From Deltaproteobacteria bacterium (GTDB lineage Bacteria; Desulfobacterota; Binatia; UBA12015): a stretch of DNA of 50,490 nucleotides. Shown here piece after piece: positions 16,480-25,941 of the stretch (its first letter is position 1; each line of letters starts with the position of its first letter). The notes beneath the pieces are model-generated. The model did not search any database. It was not told the origin of the DNA and worked only from the letters and a program-made list of their open reading frames with translations. The stretch spans positions 1 through 50,490 of the forward strand of contig JAJCZO010000366.1 of the NCBI GenBank assembly GCA_029262355.1, read 5' to 3'. The position numbers and the translations under genes were made by a program.

Positions 16480-16586
16480 GGTGCAACCACTCCACCCCTC
16501 GTCGCACGCAACCGAACCGGGCACAAAACCCCGATTCGTGGAGGGGGAGGCCGGGCGTGCTCACTCGACCGGCGAGGGCCGAGACG

Positions 16587-19500
16587 TCACCGAGCGTGTG
16601 CTTCGATCCGGGATTGCAGCTCTACCATCCCGAGACTGCACGCCTCTTCGTGTGTTTCCGCCATTGCCCGGGACACGAGGTCTCGATCTTTCTTCCGGCC
16701 GAGTCGGCTCCGCGCCCGGGCGAGATCGAACGTAGTCCACAGGCGCAACAGCGTCGCGCCCGGCTGGTGATGGCTCTGGGCTGCACGTTCGAGTTCGACG
16801 ACCGCCTCCTTGGGACGATCTTGCAACAGTTCCAGAAGGCCGAGAGTACGGTGCACGCTGCCCGACGTAACGACGCCGAGTCGACCGGTCGCCCAGGTGT
16901 TCCCCATGAGTGCGAGCTCAGCTCGGGCGGTCTCGGCGAACACGCTCTCTTCGAGCTTCGCACTCACCTCAGCCAGCCAGCAGAGCGCGTATACCCATAT
17001 GCCATCGTTGTCTCGTTCGAGAGGCCCCGACCGATCGCGGTAGACCTCGGCCAAAGTCCGCCGGAGCATCTCCGCGTCGCCGATCTCGCTCTCGACGAGC
17101 TGTGGGGCCCAGCCATCGGAGGAGACCATCGAGGCGAGAGCCGGAGCGAGTCCAAGGCACTCTTTGAGGCGCCCCTGCTCGCGGCGCAGTGCGACGGACT
17201 GGATGCCCTGGGCGGGCCCCACCTCCAGCCTCCACTCCGCGACCAGGCTCGCTGCGACGCCGGCCTGCTCTTCGGCTTCACCGAGACGTCCGGCGACGAG
17301 GGCATGCATGCATCGCAGGGAAGCGGCGCACCACCGGAAGCGCGGCCAAGTGTGCAACGCTGCGAGTTCTTCGATCGCCCGAAGCTCGTTCCGTGCCTTC
17401 TCGAGGAGGCCCTGTTGAAGGAAGATGCCGTGGCGATAACCGCGAGCCGCGTACGTCGCCCAACCACCCCGCTCCCCGCGTGAGAGGTCTAGGTACTCGG
17501 CAGCATGTCGCTCCCTGCGAGCAACGCCGTCCGGACCGCCGATCGTCGCGAGGCACGCGTCCAGGACGTACCATCTCCCCTCTCGGTGCTCTTCGAGACG
17601 TGTGATCTCCAAGGCCTCGTCGAGCAGGGCCATCCGTCGGTCACGTTCGCCGCGCTTGTCGGCCAGGCGCTGCGCGAGGCTGGCGAGGACCAGTGCTCGC
17701 TGGGTCGTTGGCGCCTCCCCGAGTCGACCCAGCGCTTCGTCACAGACATCCAGAATACTCTCGTCGATCCAATGCATGAAGGGAATCGTCGTTGCGAGTC
17801 GAGCGAGGGGTAGAGGATCGTCGAGTGCCCGTGCCAGCGGTAGGGCTGCATGCGTCGCGCGGTTGCACGTTTGGAGGTCGCCCACCTTGCTCGCCGCGTC
17901 AGCGAGGTCGATGAGAAGGTCGCAGCGTTCCCGGTCTCCTACCTGCCGCAACTCATTGTCTGTGGCGACCCACTCCTGGAGTATCCGCGCCGCCCGCGAG
18001 AGATGATGAACGACTTCCTGGAACGAGAGACGACGTCGAGCTTCCGCCGCCGCGAGCTTCCGGTATGCAAACGCGCGCCCGGCGCCTCCGATGTGCGCAC
18101 TCACCTCGAAATGCCGGGCGAGGTTGGAGGCGGCCTCGCCTCCAATGGCGTTGAGCGCCGCCTCTGGGTGATCGGCGACGCCGAGAGCGGTCTCGAGCCA
18201 CTGTCCTACCGCAAGGTGCAACTGGGCACGACGTGCGGCTGGGAGTTGATCGTAGACGGTTCTCCGGACCAGCTCGTGAGCGAAGTGGTACGTATCGCTC
18301 TGCTCGACCGCGGGGGAAATGAGGTCGGCGCGTTCGAGTTCGCCCAGAGCCGCGGTTGCGTCGACGACGTTGGCGCCCGCGATGGCCTCGAGGCAGCCCA
18401 GACGAAACTCCGCACCACAGACCGATGCGCAGGAGACGAGCTCTCGAGCGTCGGAGCTTCGGTGGTTGAGTCGCCGCAAGATCAGTCGCTCGATGCTCTC
18501 CGGTAACTCCGCTGCCGACTGCGCTTCGCGTGTGTGGCGATGCAGCTCTCGGAGGAAGAAGGGATTGCCCCTCGCCACGGAACACAAGTCGTCCCAACGG
18601 CCATCGACTTCGTCGCGACCATCGAGATTAGCGAGAAATCGCTTCGAGTCACTCTCCGAGAGCGGTGCGAGCGAGAGGATTTCGACCGCCGAGTCTCCGC
18701 TAAACTGCGGATGCACCGGAGCCCCCTCCCCCGTCCGTTCAATCGCGATGAGCAAGACGCGACCAGTCGAGGCCCCCCTGACCATTCGAGAGATCAAGTG
18801 AAGGGAAGACGAGTCGGCCCATTGAATGTCATCGAGGACCAGCACGCATGGCTGGTGGTCAGCCATCCGCTCGAAGAGCTCCGCGAGACAATCGAGCAAG
18901 GCCAGGCGCGCGAGCTCCGGATCTCTGGTGGTGGTGGGCTCGATCTCGTCGAACAGAGACCGGATGCTGGGCACGACGAGCGCAAGTTCCGGGGCAAGAG
19001 GTTGGATGAGGGAACGCAGCTCACCGCGGGCACGGCCCCCGCAGAACGACCGAACCATCTGCGCCCAAGGGTCGAAGGGGAGCTTCTGACCCCCGAAGCA
19101 CGAGCCCCACAGCACTTCCGCGCTCGATAGGGACGCCCCGAAGTCCGTGACCAGCCGGGTCTTACCGATCCCGGCGGGCCCCGTGATCAGCACCGTTCTC
19201 GGGCGGTTCGCCGTGACGTCCGCGAAGGCCGACTGTAACCGAGACAAATCCCCGTCGCGGCCTACCAGGCCGCTCGGAACAGCTCGCCGACGAAGCGTCG
19301 AGGGCAGGGACGGTGCCCCACCCGGCTCGGTCGCGTTGAGTCGATAGCCCCGGCTTCGCAGGCTTTCCAACTCGACGACCTCGGACACATCGAGCGCGCG
19401 AAGCGCCCTCCGAACTTCCCGAACCGCCGAGCTGAGAGCTGCCTTGCTGACGACCTGATCGGGCCATAGCGAGTCCATCAAGTGGTCGCGTGTCAGCACG

Positions 19501-19637
19501 TGGCCCATCTGCGCGGCCAGGATATGGAGGAGCGCGAACGGCTTGGGCTGCATGTGTACGACGTCGGACTCATGTCGGACTTCGCCCGTAGACTCATCCA
19601 GGTCGAGTATTCCCACGCGCATCGCGGCCCCATGCAT
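16587..19637 (-). CDS. Large transcriptional regulator: winged helix + AAA ATPase + TPR-like repeats
   Basis: A 1016-residue protein. Residues ~7-100 are an OmpR/CadC-type winged-helix DNA-binding domain (MQPKPFALLHILAAQMGHVL, DHLMDSLWPDQVVSKAALSSA, LRSRGYRL). Residues 123-400 are an AAA_16/STAND-type ATPase with Walker A GPAGIGKT (153-160) and Walker B VLVLDDIQWAD. The rest (~500-1016) is helical-repeat, TPR-like. No receiver domain and no membrane segment is seen, so it likely senses a ligand through the repeat region. It lies about 170 bases downstream of the urea/biuret operon on the same strand and is a candidate regulator of it. ATG at 19622 (MRVGIL) is an alternative start. Confidence 0.8.
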   Translation of the reverse strand: MHGAAMRVGILDLDESTGEVRHESDVVHMQPKPFALLHILAAQMGHVLTRDHLMDSLWPDQVVSKAALSSAVREVRRALRALDVSEVVELESLRSRGYRLNATEPGGAPSLPSTLRRRAVPSGLVGRDGDLSRLQSAFADVTANRPRTVLITGPAGIGKTRLVTDFGASLSSAEVLWGSCFGGQKLPFDPWAQMVRSFCGGRARGELRSLIQPLAPELALVVPSIRSLFDEIEPTTTRDPELARLALLDCLAELFERMADHQPCVLVLDDIQWADSSSLHLISRMVRGASTGRVLLIAIERTGEGAPVHPQFSGDSAVEILSLAPLSESDSKRFLANLDGRDEVDGRWDDLCSVARGNPFFLRELHRHTREAQSAAELPESIERLILRRLNHRSSDARELVSCASVCGAEFRLGCLEAIAGANVVDATAALGELERADLISPAVEQSDTYHFAHELVRRTVYDQLPAARRAQLHLAVGQWLETALGVADHPEAALNAIGGEAASNLARHFEVSAHIGGAGRAFAYRKLAAAEARRRLSFQEVVHHLSRAARILQEWVATDNELRQVGDRERCDLLIDLADAASKVGDLQTCNRATHAALPLARALDDPLPLARLATTIPFMHWIDESILDVCDEALGRLGEAPTTQRALVLASLAQRLADKRGERDRRMALLDEALEITRLEEHREGRWYVLDACLATIGGPDGVARRERHAAEYLDLSRGERGGWATYAARGYRHGIFLQQGLLEKARNELRAIEELAALHTWPRFRWCAASLRCMHALVAGRLGEAEEQAGVAASLVAEWRLEVGPAQGIQSVALRREQGRLKECLGLAPALASMVSSDGWAPQLVESEIGDAEMLRRTLAEVYRDRSGPLERDNDGIWVYALCWLAEVSAKLEESVFAETARAELALMGNTWATGRLGVVTSGSVHRTLGLLELLQDRPKEAVVELERAAQSHHQPGATLLRLWTTFDLARARSRLGRKKDRDLVSRAMAETHEEACSLGMVELQSRIEAHAR

Positions 19638-19807
19638 GCGACCCGCCCACAGCTCGATCTCGCGGCAGCGTTCGCGGCCGGGTTCTGATTGAGGATCGGC
19701 TGAATCAACACGCCGTCAACGGATTCGCGAGCGTTGTAGACCCGCAAGCGTGTCGTTGCAAGAATGGGCGCGTGCTTGGCGGGGCTTCCGTCCGGTTGCG
19801 CGGCCGC

Positions 19808-21232
19808 TCAGAAGACGAGTCCGAGTGCGAACCCAATGACCAACGCGTCGGGGGTCTCCGAGCGCCCGTCGGGTTGGATCACCCCCTGGATGTCCGGTTG
19901 CACCCAGAGCCACGGGGCGAACGAGTGACGGTAGTTCACCTCGAGAAGCAACTCGCCCGTCTGAACGGTCTCCCTTCGGCTGCGTTGCCCGCGACGAAGA
20001 TCGTCACTGTACTGGCCGTAGGCGAACAGAAGAGCCGCACCGTCTCGGTTCTTCCGAGTCGTGTAGAGGACACCGCCCGACACCATGTACTCGAGCTGGT
20101 TCCGGTCGGGCGGAGCCCAACTGAAGGCGCCCCAGGCCGAAAGACCATCCATGAAGGCTGCGCTGCGCGGCCAGAGATGCTGCTCACCCATCACGTACAG
20201 GCCACCCGTGCCGTGCACGGCTGACTGGCTCTCCTGATCGGTGACCTGCTCCGAGTCGTAGTAGCCGCCGATCTTGTACACGCCGTGCTCCGCGAGAAAG
20301 CCCGGACCGGAACCGGCGATGTATCCTGCCTCGACCATTGTGAGGGCGCCGGCACCGGTGTGCGTTCCGAGGTCGATCCCGTGTCGAGCCGAATCGCCGA
20401 AGCCGGAGTACACGAGATACGAGCCGACCTGCGCGTACCACTGCGTCCCCGGCTTGAGCTTGACGCGTGCGCCCCAGACTGCATTGGGAAACGTCGAGAA
20501 AGAGAGGTTTTGGCCGGCGTTGATCGGAGTGGCGCACACCGCCTGGTTGAGCGAGGTACAGGCGAGACGCAAGTTTGCGAAGTCCTCGGCGGTGATGAGG
20601 CGCCCGACGGCGACTTCGACGGTATTGCCGAACAGCTGTGTCGCCAATGCCAGATTGGCCAGTCGCGCGGTACTGCCCTCGTCGAAGCTGTCGAGCTGAA
20701 TCGGGAACTGGTTTCCGACGTAGCGCGACGAGAGCGAGTCTGTGCCATGCTTCCAGTCCATGGCGGTCATGAAATACGTGCGAGACCAGCCGAGTAGGCG
20801 CTCGAGATCGAGGAAGACCGACGCCGCCAGATCGCCTCTCCAGCTCGCGCCGCCCTCGTCTTCGCCCCCGACCGGGTTGGCCGCGAACTGACCGAAGTAG
20901 GCGATCGCCACGCCGACGCCGCGCCGCATCAGCTCGTCTCGGGTCCCGCCCCAGCTTCCCGTGAGATTGTTCAGGTCGCTCACGGCAACAGCATCGGGAG
21001 GGGAGAAGACGCCCCACTCCTGGTTGGGTTGGGCCTTCGGCGGGTGGAGCCACGGCGTGGCCGCCTCCGTGCCGGCCGAATCCGAACGTCGGCTGTCGTA
21101 GAGATTGGCGGCGATCCACGGGTTGATGGCGGCGTTCGCTTCGTCGGCCGACGACGCGAGAACTGCTACGACGATGGCGATGCCGATGGCGGAAACGAAA
21201 GACCGCGCGTCGTTTGGGCGCACCTGTTTCAT
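19808..21232 (-). CDS. OprB-family carbohydrate-selective porin
   Basis: A 474-residue outer-membrane beta-barrel. A signal peptide begins at MKQVRPND (cleavage after DEANA), chosen because earlier in-frame residues do not fit a signal. OprB marks are LTGSWGGTRDELMRRGVGVAIAY-type opening (split here by the 20-residue limit: LTGSWGGTRDELMRRG), DLERLLGWSRTYF, long alternating strands and a C-terminus ending GLVF. OprB porins admit sugars and other small neutral solutes. As last gene of the amidase/urea-transporter operon (29 bases after the cupin) it could let a ureide such as biuret or urea across the outer membrane; that use is inference. Confidence 0.8.
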   Translation of the reverse strand: MKQVRPNDARSFVSAIGIAIVVAVLASSADEANAAINPWIAANLYDSRRSDSAGTEAATPWLHPPKAQPNQEWGVFSPPDAVAVSDLNNLTGSWGGTRDELMRRGVGVAIAYFGQFAANPVGGEDEGGASWRGDLAASVFLDLERLLGWSRTYFMTAMDWKHGTDSLSSRYVGNQFPIQLDSFDEGSTARLANLALATQLFGNTVEVAVGRLITAEDFANLRLACTSLNQAVCATPINAGQNLSFSTFPNAVWGARVKLKPGTQWYAQVGSYLVYSGFGDSARHGIDLGTHTGAGALTMVEAGYIAGSGPGFLAEHGVYKIGGYYDSEQVTDQESQSAVHGTGGLYVMGEQHLWPRSAAFMDGLSAWGAFSWAPPDRNQLEYMVSGGVLYTTRKNRDGAALLFAYGQYSDDLRRGQRSRRETVQTGELLLEVNYRHSFAPWLWVQPDIQGVIQPDGRSETPDALVIGFALGLVF

Positions 21233-21261
21233 GATGGCTTTACGAATCCAGGCCCGCGGAT

Positions 21262-21636
21262 CTATTGCGCCGCCTCGAACCGGACGGCCTTTTCGTAGAT
21301 CAGCAGCGCCAAGCATCCGCCGCGGCTTCCCGGGGAGTGGCTGGTTCCGGGCGGGCTGATCATCACGCTGCCCGCCGGGTAGGCGCCGTCTTCATCGAAC
21401 TGGTCTCCTTGGAGGAGGATCAGGTGCTCGAAGCCCACGTGCTCGTGACGCGTGACGCGCGCTCCAGGCTCGTAGCGCAGCAATACCGCCGCGGGCCCGC
21501 CGTCTGGCTCTCGGTAGAGCCAGTGCGCGTCGACGCCCGGGCGAAACGATTCCCACGCGAGCGTATCGCGTAGATGGCTCGCGTCCGCCGCCAAAGCGGA
21601 GAACGACGTCGGGCCGGACAGTTTGATCTGGGACAT
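21262..21636 (-). CDS. ChrR-type cupin (anti-sigma-factor cupin-like)
   Basis: A 124-residue single cupin domain. Metal-ligand pattern RHEHVGFEHLILLQGDQFDE (H, H, E region) and PGTSHSPGSRGGC with a late His/Cys fit the ChrR C-terminal cupin family (PF12973). In ChrR this domain senses oxidants for an anti-sigma factor, but the N-terminal zinc anti-sigma domain is absent here. Stand-alone versions act as small metal enzymes or sensors. It lies between the urea transporter (18-base gap) and the OprB porin. Role in the operon unknown. Confidence 0.7.
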   Translation of the reverse strand: MSQIKLSGPTSFSALAADASHLRDTLAWESFRPGVDAHWLYREPDGGPAAVLLRYEPGARVTRHEHVGFEHLILLQGDQFDEDGAYPAGSVMISPPGTSHSPGSRGGCLALLIYEKAVRFEAAQ

Positions 21637-21654
21637 GCGTTCACCTCCGAGACA

Positions 21655-22662
21655 TCAGGGAGAAGACGACGAGGGCGCGTCCGGCGAGGGTTCCACGCCG
21701 TCGAGCGCTTCGTTTTCGGGCGGCCGAAAGAGCGAACTGCTCTCCACCTGACCCAAGAGAAGGACCATCCATGTCGCGAGCACGAACGGTGCCGAGAGAG
21801 CCACGATGCCGAGCTCAGAGAGAGCGGGTGTGATCATCGTCGCCGCGAGAGCACCCAAGATCGCCAACCGGAGCTTGCTGCCGCAGAGGACGAACGAGGC
21901 CAAGGCGGTCAAGACGCCGTTGAATCCGAACAGACCTCCGTTGAACTCGGACGCCTTGCTCACATCGCCGTGGTAGTACGCGACAGCGGCGGCTACGGCG
22001 GCGCCAACCAGAGCAATCACCGCATGACGCCGACTGCTCACGAGCACTCCGCCGAGGAACAGCAAGCCGGACCACGGGTTCGGGCTGAACGCGACCTCGC
22101 CCAGGCTCGACAGCACTCCCGTAACCGGTTCGGCCGCTCGGGGTCCGGTAGAAATGACGGCCGCCGGCTGGAGAACCGAGAGATGGGGCTCCAACGCCGA
22201 CAGACCCCAAAACACCAGAAGGAACGGCAGGACCAGGGTCGGGAGCGGAAGAACCGCGACGCACACACGTGTAACGACGACCGTGCACGCGACCGAGACG
22301 GACAGCACACCCCACATCCCGGGGTCCGCCCATGTCACGTGGAAGAATGTCGGAAGAGAGAGGGCAATCAGAATCGGATTGAGGCCGGGTATTCCAGCCT
22401 GGACCGCTGGTCCCCGGTCGCCCATGAGCATTCGCGCCCCGGGCGCAAGCGTCGCCGCGACCAGCATGTAAGCGGCCCCGATGGGCGAGTACACCACCAC
22501 TGCGAGGAGCAGCATCGCCCCCGTGAGCTCGTTGCTCTGAAAGCAGAGCTGCGAGCAACCACGAAGGACGAGCCGCCAATACGGAACCGGAACGCCGTCG
22601 ATCGTCGTTGGGGTGTCGGCGTCGGGCCGACTCACCGTGACCCGCCAGTTGGCTGAAGACAT
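21655..22662 (-). CDS. Urea transporter (UT family)
   Basis: A 335-residue membrane protein of the UT family (PF03253), channel-type urea transport. It shows the two-fold repeated architecture: repeat 1 with LRGCSQLCFQSNELTGAMLL (about 34-53) and GIPGLNPILIALSLP; repeat 2 with ISTGPRAAEPVTGVLSSLGE and GGLFGFNGVLTALAS. Roughly ten helices. GGAGG ribosome site upstream of the ATG. Starts 24 bases after the amidase gene. No urease or allophanate hydrolase gene is in the window, so imported urea must be used elsewhere, or the channel moves a urea analogue or exports urea. Confidence 0.85.
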   Translation of the reverse strand: MSSANWRVTVSRPDADTPTTIDGVPVPYWRLVLRGCSQLCFQSNELTGAMLLLAVVVYSPIGAAYMLVAATLAPGARMLMGDRGPAVQAGIPGLNPILIALSLPTFFHVTWADPGMWGVLSVSVACTVVVTRVCVAVLPLPTLVLPFLLVFWGLSALEPHLSVLQPAAVISTGPRAAEPVTGVLSSLGEVAFSPNPWSGLLFLGGVLVSSRRHAVIALVGAAVAAAVAYYHGDVSKASEFNGGLFGFNGVLTALASFVLCGSKLRLAILGALAATMITPALSELGIVALSAPFVLATWMVLLLGQVESSSLFRPPENEALDGVEPSPDAPSSSSP

Positions 22663-22686
22663 CCGTGCATCCTCCGCGCGCGGAAC

Positions 22687-23349
22687 CTATTCCAAGACCT
22701 CCAGCACGTGCTGCGACTTGCCGGTCCAGCCCACGATGCCGCCCTGCGCCGTCAGTGCCTTCAGTGTGTACTCCTTGAACTCGGGGAAGAAGCTTTCCGT
22801 ACCGTCTTCGACCAAGAGGCAGTCGAACCCTCGATCGTTCGCGCAACGCATGGTCGTCTGCACGCAGACGTCTGTCGTGACTCCGGTGATCACGAGGCCC
22901 GAGATGTTGCGACGGTGGAGGTAGTCGAGAAGGCCCGTGCCATAGAACGAGTCTTTGCCCGGCTTCGAGATCACCAGCTCGTACTCCTCAGGGGCGTTCT
23001 CGGGAACGAAGTCGGTGCCTTCTTCCCCGTCGATCAGGATGCGACCCATGGGGCCAGGCTCTCCGATCATTCGCTTGGGATTGCCACGCTTACGCTTGGC
23101 CGTCGGGAGGTCCGACAGGTCGGGCTTGTGACACTCCTTGGTGTGGATGACCGGAAGACCCGCCTTCCGGAATGCACCTTGGAGCTCTGCGATCACCGGA
23201 ATGCACGGGGCAAGCAGGCTGACGTCGTTCCCGAGCGATTCCGCAAAGCCGCCGGGGAGGCAGAAGTCGCGCTGCATGTCGATACAGAGCAGTGCGACGT
23301 GATCGAGATCGAGCTGGAAGTCGAAAGGGCGTGCCTTGATGATGGGCAT
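22687..23349 (-). CDS. Isochorismatase-fold cysteine hydrolase, biuret-hydrolase-like
   Basis: A 220-residue amidohydrolase. The triad is readable: Asp24 (LLCIDMQRDFC), Lys132 (SKPGKDSF), Cys162 (GVTTDVCVQTTMRCANDRG). Around it are segments typical of biuret hydrolase BiuH and ureidoacrylate hydrolase RutB: HTKECHKPDLSDLP (69-82), IGEPGPMGRIL (95-105) and GTDFVPE. The ATG at 23349 has an AGGAGG site 6-8 bases upstream; the frame is open further up but looks non-coding. BiuH cuts biuret to allophanate and ammonia. With a urea channel downstream, a ureide substrate is likely, though other N-carbamoyl amides remain possible. Confidence 0.8.
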   Translation of the reverse strand: MPIIKARPFDFQLDLDHVALLCIDMQRDFCLPGGFAESLGNDVSLLAPCIPVIAELQGAFRKAGLPVIHTKECHKPDLSDLPTAKRKRGNPKRMIGEPGPMGRILIDGEEGTDFVPENAPEEYELVISKPGKDSFYGTGLLDYLHRRNISGLVITGVTTDVCVQTTMRCANDRGFDCLLVEDGTESFFPEFKEYTLKALTAQGGIVGWTGKSQHVLEVLE

Positions 23350-23887
23350 TCTTGCCTCCTCTTTGTCGGGATCCGAGCTCCACTTCGACGCGCAGGATTC
23401 GGCCGTGTTGGGATCGGGATCAGGCCGCGTCGTGAGCAACCTCCAACGCCGTTGCGCCGATGATTCTGTCGTTCGTGCGTCGTCTCTTCTCCGCTTTTGT
23501 GATCGCGCCCGTGACACGCTCGTGCCTTGGCGCTCGTACGGAGATCGGCGACGCCGCGAGGGTCCTTTGCAGGACCAGTCCTACACGGCTCGATTTCGCG
23601 AGGGCGGAGCGAAGCGTCAAGCAATCTTTTTATGCGCACGCTCGATAGGACGACTCCCACAGCAGCTGCGAATTGCGCGCGACGCGAGAATCCCCCTTAC
23701 TGGCGATGGGCGATCGAGAGGCGCTCCCAACCACCCCGACCGGACTCGCCGGAACCCACACGCCTCGCGACGCACCACACCACGTGTCTGCAACAACATG
23801 GGTGGAAGTTGCGAGTACGGGACGGCATCGCTGCTTCGAGGGAGTTCGGCGAGGCCCCGTAACACCGTCCCGCGTTCGGAGAAAAAT
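23350..23887. other. Divergent intergenic region between the amidase operon and chitinase
   Basis: 538 bases. An open plus-strand frame runs through it into the chitinase but is Arg-rich and looks non-coding. Seen: inverted repeat GGTCCT-TTGC-AGGACC at 23561-23576, and on the minus strand TTGACG (about 23615-23610) with a weak GAAATC 17 bases on, a possible promoter for the amidase operon. A GGAG site precedes the chitinase ATG. No RNA gene recognised. Confidence 0.4.
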
Positions 23888-25690
23888 ATGCATTCTCGAA
23901 AGTTGCGCCTACGACACGGTAGGCGCGGTGTTTTGGCGCTGCTCGCGCTCGTCGCGACGATCGCGCTCTCGTCGACAGCCTTTTCTCAGGCTTCAGCCAC
24001 CGAGCCCCGTGTCTCCGCGTACTGGGCGGATTGGGAGTACTACTATGACGCGGGCTTCACGCACGACCGTGTCGACTTCTCGCGGCTGACGCACGTGCAG
24101 TACGCGTTTGCATGGAACGATGCGGACGGGGTCATCTACTTCACCGACCAGAACGTCTTTGCTGGGCTCGGGGTATCGTCGTTCTCCGGTGGGCCCGGGG
24201 GTGGACCTGTGAAGTGCTCGCCGCCCTTCTGGCATCCCTTCAGCGACTTCGACAACACGCGACACGCTCCGATCTGCCAAGGCTGGAACGATCACGAGAG
24301 CGGTTTCGCCAAGTCCGTGCACGACGCGGGCGCGAAGGCACTGCTCTCCATCGGTGGGTGGACCCTCTCTCACCAGGTCTCCCAGATGCTGGAGACCCCG
24401 GCGAGTCGGCAGACCTTCGTCGACCACTCGATCCAGTTCCTGATCGATTGGGACTTCGACGGGATCGACCTGGACTTCGAGTTCCCCGGCTATGCTCCGC
24501 ACGCGGGCCGTCCGATCGACAAAGCCAACTTCACGCTCCTCTTGCAGGAGTTGCGCGAAGCACTCGCCGAGCTCGGGGCGGCGACGGGCAGAGAGTACGA
24601 GCTAACCGCCGCGGTCTCCTGCGGTCCGCAGATCGCGACGAATGCGTACGATTTCGGCGCCGTCGCCCGACTTCTCGACTACGTGAACCTGCTTTCCTAC
24701 GACTTCGGCGGAGATTTCGACCCCGTCGCACAGCACAACTCGCCCCTGTACCCCTACGCGGCACAGATCCACGAAGGCTTCGACACCGATAGCTGTCGAG
24801 AGTTCTGGATGACGACGGGCCAAACACCGGCGAGCAAGCTCGTCCTCGGCATGGCCCACTACGGACGAAGCGTGGCGGGCGCCAAAGCCCTCGGCGAGGC
24901 GGCGTCAGGGCATGACTTCGCTCATTGGTCCGGCGACACCGAGACCCGCTACTACCAGATCTTCGACAAGATGCAGACGGACCCGACGTTCCACACCTTC
25001 TTCGACAGTGAAGCCGGCACCCACTTCGGGTACTTCGATGCGGGCGGCGCGATCTCGTTCGAAGATGCGCGCTCGCTTCGACTGCGCGCCGAATACGTCG
25101 TTGCTCACGACCTGGCTGGGGTGATGATCTGGCAACTGCACGGCGGGATGATCCAAGTGGGCGGCGCGTACGAGTACCCACTCCTCGATGCCGCGCTGCA
25201 GGGGCTGTCGGGCCTGCCCCCACCCTCCCCGACTCCTGTAGCGACGCCCGAATCGACTCCCACACCGACGCCTTCGCCGTCTGCCTCGCCGGCGCCGACG
25301 GCAGTTCCCGACGAGCCCTGCTCTGCGTTTGCTCAGCCGTATGCGGGAGACCCAGGGTATGCGGTCGGAGACATCGTGACGTTCGGAGGCCAGGCGTATG
25401 CCTCTTTGCACGCGCCGAACTTCTGGTCGCCCAGTGCCGCACCGCACCTCTGGAGGGCAACGACATGCGCACCCGGACCCTCCACGACGCCAACGCCCAC
25501 TCCCGGCTCCGACGATGACGGGGAATGCGCTCCCTATGTGCAGCCCTATGCCGGCGACACCGGGTATGCGATCGGCCAACGAGTCTTGTTCAAAGGGCAA
25601 GGGTACGAGTCTCTGCACGAGCCCAACTGGTGGTCGCCAGCGTTCGCGCCACAGCTTTGGCAGGCAGTCTCCTGCGACAGCGCTGAGTAG
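23888..25690 (+). CDS. Secreted GH18 chitinase with two C-terminal CBM5/12 domains
   Basis: 600 residues. Signal peptide 1-37 (basic MHSRKLRLRHGRR, hydrophobic core, cleavage near SQASA-TEP). GH18 domain about 40-450: LLSIGGWTLS (SxGG motif, about 152-161) and the catalytic DGIDLDFE (191-198, Glu198 proton donor), then LLSYDFGGDF and GVMIWQLHGG. A linker rich in Pro/Thr follows (TPVATPESTPTPTPSPSASP). Next come two repeats of a chitin-binding CBM5/12 module, each with QPYAGD-GYA, W-SP and PxLW. It degrades chitin outside the cell. ATG chosen for signal peptide and GGAG site. Confidence 0.9.
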   Translation: MHSRKLRLRHGRRGVLALLALVATIALSSTAFSQASATEPRVSAYWADWEYYYDAGFTHDRVDFSRLTHVQYAFAWNDADGVIYFTDQNVFAGLGVSSFSGGPGGGPVKCSPPFWHPFSDFDNTRHAPICQGWNDHESGFAKSVHDAGAKALLSIGGWTLSHQVSQMLETPASRQTFVDHSIQFLIDWDFDGIDLDFEFPGYAPHAGRPIDKANFTLLLQELREALAELGAATGREYELTAAVSCGPQIATNAYDFGAVARLLDYVNLLSYDFGGDFDPVAQHNSPLYPYAAQIHEGFDTDSCREFWMTTGQTPASKLVLGMAHYGRSVAGAKALGEAASGHDFAHWSGDTETRYYQIFDKMQTDPTFHTFFDSEAGTHFGYFDAGGAISFEDARSLRLRAEYVVAHDLAGVMIWQLHGGMIQVGGAYEYPLLDAALQGLSGLPPPSPTPVATPESTPTPTPSPSASPAPTAVPDEPCSAFAQPYAGDPGYAVGDIVTFGGQAYASLHAPNFWSPSAAPHLWRATTCAPGPSTTPTPTPGSDDDGECAPYVQPYAGDTGYAIGQRVLFKGQGYESLHEPNWWSPAFAPQLWQAVSCDSAE

Positions 25691-25694
25691 CGAC

Positions 25695-25769
25695 TCGTAG
25701 GCCGACTCCTACGAAGAAAAGCAGCGTCCTCGCGGCAGAAGGAGCCCTCGCGACCCTCCTGCCGCGAGG
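25695..25769 (+). terminator. Two hairpins downstream of the chitinase
   Basis: TCGTAGG-CCGACT-CCTACGA (25695-25714) starts 4 bases after the chitinase stop. A larger inverted repeat follows, CCTCGCGGCAG (25728-25738) with CTGCCGCGAGG (25759-25769). No T-run follows either, so termination would not be of the simple intrinsic type. Confidence 0.4.
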
Positions 25770-25850
25770 CGCGGCGGTGTCTCAGAACCCGTCGGTGGGC
25801 GGTTCGGCGCCCCGCTCACCGTTCGCCCACCAAACGCTCACTTCAACCCC

Positions 25851-25878
25851 GTGACAATTCCCTAGAAAAACCGATGAT
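25851..25878 (+). promoter_or_regulatory. Candidate promoter of the response-regulator gene
   Basis: GTGACA (25851-25856), 16 bases, then GATGAT (25873-25878); a fair sigma70-type match in an AT-richer spot about 65 bases before the ATG. Confidence 0.3.
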
Positions 25879-25941
25879 CGTCTTACGCGTCGCGACTTAC
25901 CGAAGAGGTCGCCGCTCCGGGGGGAGGAAGGGTGTGGAGGT

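Noticed and set aside
21574..22656. 360-codon plus-strand frame opposite the urea transporter
   Set aside because: Very rich in Arg/Glu/His with no family match; the transporter on the other strand is certain.
25250..25320. Pro-Thr repeats in the chitinase as a tandem DNA repeat or CRISPR-like array
   Set aside because: Irregular codon-level repeats of a linker; no repeat-spacer structure anywhere in the window.
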